DNA of 8,544 nt. Origin: DASPKX01 sp035627835 (GTDB lineage Bacteria > Verrucomicrobiota > Verrucomicrobiia > Limisphaerales > SXQI01). The position numbers and the translations under genes are program-made. The stretch spans positions 1 to 8,544 of the forward strand of contig DASPKX010000126.1 in the NCBI GenBank assembly GCA_035627835.1. Direction: 5' to 3'. Positions 4,940-8,544 of this stretch are shown piece by piece; the stretch's first letter is position 1, and every line of letters starts with the position of its first letter. The notes under the pieces were generated by a model, which was given only the letters and a program-made list of their open reading frames with translations, did not search any database and was not told where the DNA came from.

Positions 4940-5854
4940 TTAGGTCAGCGTCAGGCGTTTCGCGCTGATGCTCGACACGATCTGCACGTCCTCACTCCAA
5001 TCAACCGCCAGCACATCGCTGCGCGATTTTTCGTCGCGATACGTCCGAACGGCGGACACCCCGCCACGACCGTTGCTGAATGTTTTGATCCAGCTCGGGT
5101 CGTATTCGGTCGGATTGGCGGAGCGATGGAAGATGAACACTTCCGAACCCACGATGTTGGTTTTGGAGGCAGCCGCCCCAACCTTTGCCGTGTCTTTGGA
5201 GAGCACCCCAATGTGAACGGTGATGCCAGGATTGAGCAGCATCTTCGCGGCCTGGTCGGTGGTGACACCGATCAAGGCTGCGCCTGGTTGCTTCGCGAGC
5301 ACCTTCGGGTGATTGCGGAAGGTCCTCCAGGCGCCAATGCCAAACACAATCGTGTTCGGCATCATGCCTGTCGCAATGGCGATGGCTTCGATCTGCTCAT
5401 CGATTTCAGCAATGGGATCATTGCTCGTGTTCGACCAGACGCCCTTCGACGCAACAGCCGTCAGAGTCTTTGCAACCGTGATTACGCGGTCCTCACGCGA
5501 GAGAACAGCGCTAGTGACCAAGGTTTTGGTCTTGGACATCTGCAGGACGCGGACGTCTTCGCCAGCGGCGTCCACTTCGGCGTCGTCGATCGTGATTTCC
5601 AGCGCGTGTGGCTTGGCGTTGTAGGTTGGATCATCCGCCAGCATTTCGATGCGGCGGGCGCCACCGCCCAAAGCGCGGGCAGTGTCATACAGTTGGAAAG
5701 CGTTCTTTTCGTTGAAACGCTTGAATTGGCCGAACGTGCTGGCCACCGGCACGCGGGGAGCGAACACATCTGCCAGGCTCAGGCCGATGTCTTGCGCAAC
5801 GCCCTGCGCGTAGTTGGTCAGCGTCGGGTTGTAACTTGCTTGTCTGCGTAACAT
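4940..5854 (-). CDS. Major capsid protein (HK97-fold shell protein)
   Basis: A 304-residue protein. The N-terminal part has LTNYAQGVAQDIGLSLADVF (12-31) and APRVPVAS, followed by a basic stretch with FKRFNEKNAF (44-53), ARRIEML (66-72) and an E-loop-like region. The middle holds the typical capsid segment DPIAEIDEQIEAIAIATGMM (146-165), PNTIVFGIGAWRTFRNHPKV (166-185), where a P-domain helix is followed by a conserved W--L/F-NHP motif. The C-terminal part is beta-rich and ends in SEDVQIVSSISAKRLTLT. This arrangement is that of HK97-fold major capsid proteins. Its place after a gpI-like protease/scaffold and a cement-like gene supports the call. It would form the icosahedral shell. No clear ribosome site precedes the ATG: the bases before it are ACAGACAGCAATTT. 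Confidence 0.85.
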   Translation of the reverse strand: MLRRQASYNPTLTNYAQGVAQDIGLSLADVFAPRVPVASTFGQFKRFNEKNAFQLYDTARALGGGARRIEMLADDPTYNAKPHALEITIDDAEVDAAGEDVRVLQMSKTKTLVTSAVLSREDRVITVAKTLTAVASKGVWSNTSNDPIAEIDEQIEAIAIATGMMPNTIVFGIGAWRTFRNHPKVLAKQPGAALIGVTTDQAAKMLLNPGITVHIGVLSKDTAKVGAAASKTNIVGSEVFIFHRSANPTEYDPSWIKTFSNGRGGVSAVRTYRDEKSRSDVLAVDWSEDVQIVSSISAKRLTLT

Positions 5855-5912
5855 AAATTGCTGTCTGTTTTGTCGTCGTCGTTTTGCTTCGCCCTGCTCC
5901 CGCTAATGGGGT

Positions 5913-5929
5913 CCAGGTCTCAGCCCTGG
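5913..5929. other. Small CCAGG/CCTGG hairpin
   Basis: A 5-bp inverted repeat with a 7-base loop, immediately after the TAA of the cement-like gene on the minus strand (TAACCAGGGCTGAGACCTGG). Its start, stop codon followed at once by the repeat, echoes the TAACCACGAAG arrays. The stem is short, so the call rests on this context and on the similar in-frame hairpin at 6872-6887. Confidence 0.4.
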
Positions 5930-6322
5930 TTATGGGGCGGTGATTGGTCGGAACAGAACCGCTTCGATCAGTTCGTTGGCCGCTCCTGATTGCAACGCGC
6001 GGGCGCATTGCGTGGTTGAAGATGTCGTTGCCTTAAAGGTCCCGGTGGCCGTGATCGTCAGATACGTGCCGATAGCGACTGTGCCTGGTGTGCCATCCAG
6101 CTTCACCAGCACCGGCTTGCCGCCTGCGTCCGCAACCTGGACGCTGCTGGTGCCGTCCGTGTTTTCCCCCTCGACGATGACGCCGATGGGGATGTCTGTG
6201 GCTGCGGTGCAAAGGGCTGCTTTGCCGCTGCTCACCTTCACGGCAAAACCTTCCTTGCCGCGCTGGTCTTCGTTCGGGGTCATGGCGATGATCGCCTCTT
6301 CCCGTGTGTTACGTGCTCCCAT
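5930..6322 (-). CDS. Putative capsid cement/decoration protein (DUF2190-like)
   Basis: A 130-residue protein. After an N-terminal basic-acidic segment (MGARNTREEAIIAMTPNEDQ) it is beta-rich: GFAVKVSSGKAALCTAATDI (25-44), PIGVIVEGENTDG (45-57), SVQVADAGGKPVLVKLDG (60-77), IGTYLTITATGTF (84-96) and a C-terminal LIEAVLFRPI (118-127). This resembles the small beta-barrel capsid cement proteins (DUF2190 type) that are encoded next to the major capsid gene; the pattern GTYLTI...G-F...A-AL-S...IEAVL is shared as I recall. It would stabilise the shell from outside. It lies between protease/scaffold and shell genes, as expected for that role. A second possible start is Met14. The ribosome site is weak (GAAAG, 8 bases before the ATG). 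Confidence 0.7.
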   Translation of the reverse strand: MGARNTREEAIIAMTPNEDQRGKEGFAVKVSSGKAALCTAATDIPIGVIVEGENTDGTSSVQVADAGGKPVLVKLDGTPGTVAIGTYLTITATGTFKATTSSTTQCARALQSGAANELIEAVLFRPITAP

Positions 6323-6364
6323 TTGATTTTCTTTCGTTAAAGTTGAGTGGGTTCGGTGAGTGCG

Positions 6365-6853
6365 TTATTCGCTCGCGTCATCAGCGGGGAACAACTCCGG
6401 CTTCTCAGCCATCACAGCTTGGAACGCGCTGTCGAAATCGACGTTGTTGCGGTTCATGTAGGCTTTCACCTCCGCGTTCTGTTTCGCGTAGATGTCGCCT
6501 GTCGCTCCCGCTGGGGATTTCTCCGGCGCTTTGGCGTTCTGCCGGTTGTGCAGCGGCGCCTTTGGAGCGGCTGGGGCGCCTTTGCCTTGTGGCTCGGGGA
6601 TTGCGTCCAGGATCGCGATAGTCGCAGCCCGGTTCGTGAGCAACTGCTGCTTGATCGCGTCCTTCTTATCGGGCGAGTAGCGGTTGCTGTACTTCTCCAG
6701 GTCGGTTTCAACCTGTGCTTCGCGCAGCGTCTTATTCTCTGTCTCCAGAGTCGTCGCGCGGTTCTTAAGCTCGGTCACTCCCGCCAGGACGGCTTCTTCC
6801 GTTGCCGTTGCAGCGAGCCCGAGCGCTGCTGCCATCAATGCTAATTTCTGCAT
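6365..6853 (-). CDS. Possible internal scaffold protein (gpZ-like) in frame within the protease gene
   Basis: Starting at Met185 of the protease gene, this would be a 162-residue product beginning MQKLALMAAALGLAATATEE, with a coiled-coil segment TELKNRATTLETENKTLREA and ending ELFPADDASE. In Mu, the scaffold Z is made from an internal in-frame start within gene I, and the sequence of this segment (M-x-x-L..ALGLAA-ATEE) is what I expect at the start of such a scaffold. No strong ribosome site directly precedes the ATG; GGAGG lies about 50 bases and GGGAG about 30 bases upstream, both within hairpins. The existence of a separate product is inferred. Confidence 0.45.
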   Translation of the reverse strand: MQKLALMAAALGLAATATEEAVLAGVTELKNRATTLETENKTLREAQVETDLEKYSNRYSPDKKDAIKQQLLTNRAATIAILDAIPEPQGKGAPAAPKAPLHNRQNAKAPEKSPAGATGDIYAKQNAEVKAYMNRNNVDFDSAFQAVMAEKPELFPADDASE

Positions 6854-7405
6854 ACTGTTGTTGTCTTGTTCCCAGGCTTCTCCCTGGTGGAGTTCGCTCT
6901 GTCCTCCAGAGCGATTAGAAAGTGGGGCGAGGCCAGCCAGCCGCGGCGTGTTGGTCACACCAGCGCGATCGAGGCGAACTGGGCGCACCTTGCGGTTGCC
7001 CAGGTATTTCACATCGCTGGCCAGCCAGGTCGGTGAGATGAAGCGATACTTGCCGCTCGTCAGTTCAGCCCTGGCGTCAGGGGTCCAGTCGATCTTGCCG
7101 TAAAGTCCGTCCTCGCGGTTTTCGAGCGCAGTCAGCCATCCGGCTGCCTCACTCTTCTTGCTGGTGTCGTAGGAGAAGTGCTCGTAATCGACCAACAAGC
7201 CCACGAAGCCCGGCTGCTTTGAGTCTTCAGCGAAGCGATTGACCATCGCCTGCACCGCCTCGCGATCGACGACCTGGACAACTTTGCCTTCGCTGTGCGG
7301 GAACTCGCCAATAGGCGAGAGCTGGTAGAACCCGTCTGCGGGCAGCGAGTATTCACCCGTCTTGCTGTCCCGGTTCGTGATCGGTTTTAGAGTTGGTAAA
7401 TTCAT
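6365..7405 (-). CDS. Mu gpI-like head maturation protease with C-terminal scaffold region
   Basis: A 346-residue protein. Residues about 20-165 form the protease half: GFYQLSPIGEFPH (25-37), VVQVVDREAVQAMVNRF (42-58), GLLVDYEHFSYD (69-80), EAAGWLTALE (86-95), GLYGKIDWTPDARAEL (100-115), YRFISPTWLASDVK (120-133) and AGVTNTPRLAGLAPLSNR (148-165). The order DYEH, AAGW, GLYGKIDWT, YRF-SP, TNTPRL is that of the Mu-like gpI protease family. It cleaves scaffold or capsid precursors during head assembly. Residues about 185-346 form an Ala-rich, coiled-coil-like scaffold part (TELKNRATTLETENKTLREA at 211-230), then a Pro/Ala linker and a helical tail. A likely in-frame internal start lies at Met185, as with Mu I/Z. 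The ATG follows AGAGAAG by 5 bases; that run belongs to a degenerate repeat block. The linker 163-184 is encoded over two hairpins. Confidence 0.85.
   Translation of the reverse strand: MNLPTLKPITNRDSKTGEYSLPADGFYQLSPIGEFPHSEGKVVQVVDREAVQAMVNRFAEDSKQPGFVGLLVDYEHFSYDTSKKSEAAGWLTALENREDGLYGKIDWTPDARAELTSGKYRFISPTWLASDVKYLGNRKVRPVRLDRAGVTNTPRLAGLAPLSNRSGGQSELHQGEAWEQDNNSMQKLALMAAALGLAATATEEAVLAGVTELKNRATTLETENKTLREAQVETDLEKYSNRYSPDKKDAIKQQLLTNRAATIAILDAIPEPQGKGAPAAPKAPLHNRQNAKAPEKSPAGATGDIYAKQNAEVKAYMNRNNVDFDSAFQAVMAEKPELFPADDASE
6872..6912. other. Two tandem hairpins inside the protease/scaffold gene
   Basis: Stem 1 is ccagg/cctgg (6872-6876 with 6883-6887); stem 2 is gctctg/cagagc (6896-6901 with 6907-6912, loop tcctc). 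They are encoded in the linker between protease and scaffold parts. On the minus strand the loop of stem 2 contains GAGGA and stem 1 contains AGGGAGAAG, so both could act near an internal start. The bases around stem 1 (CCTGGGAACAAG on the minus strand) look like an intergenic repeat carried in frame. Confidence 0.5.
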
Positions 7406-7431
7406 TTTGTCTTCTCTGTGCTCTTTCGTGG
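7405..7431 (-). repeat. 27-bp degenerate CACGAAG/CACAGAG variant, copy 2
   Basis: On the minus strand it reads CCACGAAAGAGCACAGAGAA and then GACAAAA. It matches 3879-3905 at 24 of 27 bases. It lies immediately before the ATG of the protease gene and overlaps its first base, and its AGAGAAG is the only good ribosome-site candidate for that gene. Confidence 0.7.
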
Positions 7432-7445
7432 CTGCTGACCCTCTT

Positions 7446-7477
7446 CCTCTGTTGCCTCTGCTACCTCTGCGCCTCTG
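7446..7477 (-). repeat. CAGAGG array, 4 units
   Basis: Four CAGAGG units on the minus strand (plus-strand cctctg at 7446-7451, 7455-7460, 7464-7469, 7472-7477) at spacings of 9, 9 and 8 bp. The array covers the 3' end and stop codon of the two-CxxC gene. It resembles the CACGAAG and CGCAGATT arrays in design but has its own core. Confidence 0.8.
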
Positions 7478-7637
7478 TGTTTACGTTCGGAACGCTGCAC
7501 GGGATGCACTGCCCCACATAATCCTTGTGCAGATCACTCCAGCCCCAGCGCACCATCCGTGCTTGCTCGCGCCGCTTGCTGCACCGCGTGCACTTCGGCC
7601 GGATCAGCCGTCCCGTTTGTGCGTCTTTCAGTTTCAC
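7461..7637 (-). CDS. Small two-CxxC (zinc-ribbon-like) protein, 58 aa
   Basis: A short gene in the spacer between terminase and protease. GTG at 7637 starts KLKDAQTGRLIRPKCTRCSK, then an Arg-rich stretch, MVRWGWSDLHKDYVGQ, and CIPCSVPNVNTEAQR before the TAG at 7463-7461. Cys16/Cys19 and Cys44/Cys47 form two CxxC knuckles, the plan of a small zinc ribbon. AGGA lies 7 bases upstream of the GTG and an in-frame TAA precedes it, which fixes this start. The last residues (TEAQR) are encoded by the CAGAGG array. Small zinc-finger proteins occur in Mu-like phages (Mu Com is one), but the spacing here does not match Com, so I give no name. It could bind nucleic acid; the strongly basic middle fits that. 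Confidence 0.62.
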   Translation of the reverse strand: MKLKDAQTGRLIRPKCTRCSKRREQARMVRWGWSDLHKDYVGQCIPCSVPNVNTEAQR

Positions 7638-7660
7638 TCTTCGGTCCTGTTAGTTGGGGT

Positions 7661-7675
7661 GCAGCGTCACGCTGC
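7661..7675. other. Perfect 6-bp hairpin after the terminase gene
   Basis: gcagcg / cgctgc with a 3-base loop, between the terminase stop and the GTG of the two-CxxC gene. No T-run follows on the transcribed strand. It lies just beyond the array at 7686-7714. The spacer 7638-7716 holds only these two elements. Confidence 0.5.
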
Positions 7676-7685
7676 CCGGCTCGAT

Positions 7686-7714
7686 CTTCGTGCTCTTCGT
7701 GTGCTTCGTGGTTA
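7686..7714 (-). repeat. CACGAAG array, 3 units
   Basis: Three CACGAAG units at a 9-bp period (plus-strand cttcgtg at 7686-7692, 7695-7701, 7704-7710), with TAAC at 7714-7711. Here the TAA is 2 bases after the terminase TGA, out of frame with it, so in this copy the array starts just beyond the stop codon instead of providing it. Confidence 0.85.
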
Positions 7715-7716
7715 CA

Positions 7717-8544
7717 TCAGCCGTTGATCGTCCGGTCGCGCCTGGCTGCGATCGCTCGCCCCGCTCGCGTCCCGCGTTTGCTCGCAATCGGCCGCATCAC
7801 CGCGAAATTGTCCGACGCAGCGCGCACGCCCAGGGCCAGCGCCGTGGCTCGATCGCTGTGACCATCCTCAGTGTGCGGGGCGCGGTAGCTGATGCCGTTC
7901 GGCGTGGTCACCCGTTGGATGGCGTGCAGATCCTCGCGAATGGTTCGGCTCACTGGGATCCGCAAACGGCGCTCATCGAACCGCATCCGCAGCTTGGAAA
8001 AGATGTCGGCCTTCAGCGTCGGGGTGAACTGGCACAGTTCAATGCGGCCGTATTGGTGCTGCTCGGGATTCCATTCCTGGAACTCTTTCACCAGATAATC
8101 GCCAAGCCCCACACCCGCCCCGGTGTAATCGAGGCAAACCCGTTGCGCGCCCTGGATGCGTGGCTTTAAGGCCTCGACCTGGTCAGGGGTGCTCATCTTG
8201 GAGAGCACCAACACTTCGCGCGTCCAAAGCACATCGCCGACCTTCTCCAGCGTCCAGCAAACGGTCAGATCCCGCTTCCGCCCGAAATCGATCCCGCAGA
8301 AGCGACGGCCGACCGGCGTAGCCTGGTGAAACATTGGCCAGTCCGGCACGGACTCTGAAGCGTCTGGTGATTCGCAGAGCGCAATCACCTCGTAAGGCAG
8401 CAGCACTGCGGACCCATCAATAAACTCCAGCTCGTATTCCTGAGCCCAGCCTTCCGGGTCATCCAACCCGCGGCGAAGTTCTTCGACGTTGATGGGCAAC
8501 CCCTGCGCAACCGCATCGTGAATGGTGACCTTGTGCCGCGAGTA
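7717..8544 (-). CDS. Phage terminase large subunit, C-terminal nuclease part (5' end outside window)
   Basis: 275 residues are visible and the frame is open to the window edge; the TTG at 8499 is not a true start because the conserved sequence YSRHKVTIHDAVAQGLP continues upstream of it. WAQEYELEFIDGSA follows, as in Mu gp28-like large terminases after the ATPase domain. The nuclease domain starts at visible residue 84: GIDFGRKRDLT (Asp86 and Asp92), then VCLDYTGAGVGLGDYL (Asp139) and DGHSDRATALALG (Asp231), the expected set of acidic residues of an RNase H-like fold that binds two metal ions. The ATPase domain with Walker motifs would be to the right, outside. The enzyme packages and cuts phage DNA at the portal. 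The tail (KRGTRAGRAIAARRDRTING) is basic. This is the first gene of the visible block; the next gene starts 79 bp on. Confidence 0.9.
   Translation of the reverse strand, partial: YSRHKVTIHDAVAQGLPINVEELRRGLDDPEGWAQEYELEFIDGSAVLLPYEVIALCESPDASESVPDWPMFHQATPVGRRFCGIDFGRKRDLTVCWTLEKVGDVLWTREVLVLSKMSTPDQVEALKPRIQGAQRVCLDYTGAGVGLGDYLVKEFQEWNPEQHQYGRIELCQFTPTLKADIFSKLRMRFDERRLRIPVSRTIREDLHAIQRVTTPNGISYRAPHTEDGHSDRATALALGVRAASDNFAVMRPIASKRGTRAGRAIAARRDRTING

Noticed and set aside
4296..4943. 215-residue plus-strand ORF
   Set aside because: It spans the adaptor gene in antisense, both hairpins and an array; composition is Arg/His-rich like other shadows.
5126..5851. 241-residue plus-strand ORF
   Set aside because: Fully antisense to the major capsid gene, which has clear capsid motifs; no sign of a protein family in the antisense product.
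8497..8499. TTG as start of the terminase
   Set aside because: The frame stays open to the window edge, and the residues before it (YSRHKVTIHDAVAQG) are conserved terminase sequence, so the gene is only cut by the window.

Overview
The window is a stretch of a tailed-phage genome, most likely a Mu-like prophage, with every supported gene on the minus strand. Read in the direction of transcription (from base 8544 down to base 1), it encodes the C-terminal part of the terminase large subunit, a 58-residue two-CxxC protein, a Mu gpI-like protease with an apparent scaffold region, a small capsid cement-like protein, the major capsid protein, a gp36-like head-tail adaptor candidate, two paralogous 124/125-residue proteins, a 544-residue LamG-type fibre or receptor-binding candidate, a 73-residue unknown, a 65-residue two-helix membrane protein, a gpF-like minor head candidate, and the start of a gpG-like virion morphogenesis protein that runs off the left edge. 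The long plus-strand ORFs are antisense shadows of these genes in GC-rich DNA.

Region by region: 7717-8544 is DNA packaging; 4940-7405 is the capsid assembly block (protease/scaffold, cement, shell); 4365-4808 is the probable head-tail joint; 1802-4315 is a probable adsorption or decoration block; 1255-1755 holds two small unknowns; 1-1227 holds the Mu F/G-like pair, joined by a 4-bp GTGA overlap. In phage Mu the order is terminase, portal, F, G, I/Z, T, 36. Here no portal lies between terminase and protease, and the F/G-like pair lies after the shell and fibre genes, so the order is permuted.

The most unusual feature is in the spacers. Phage structural genes are usually tightly packed, but here nearly every junction downstream of the terminase carries a short-period repeat array or a GC-rich hairpin. 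Five junctions carry arrays of CACGAAG at a 9-bp period, all in the same orientation as transcription and all beginning with TAACCACGAAG; in three of them that TAA is the stop codon of the preceding gene. Related arrays (CGCAGATT, CAGAGG), a 27-bp variant present twice, a nearly identical pair of GCCCGGT/ACCGGGC hairpins, and other hairpins fill other junctions. Two hairpins of similar style lie in frame inside the protease/scaffold gene, immediately before a likely internal scaffold start.

Host: from memory, repeats of this type and gpF-like proteins with the YPPFDFGSG-type motif are familiar from Verrucomicrobiota (and perhaps related phyla), so a verrucomicrobial host is my best inference, but nothing here proves it. 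No integrase, tRNA, rRNA, CRISPR or insertion sequence was seen. No spacer of more than about 130 bases is left without a gene once the small gene at 7461-7637 is included.
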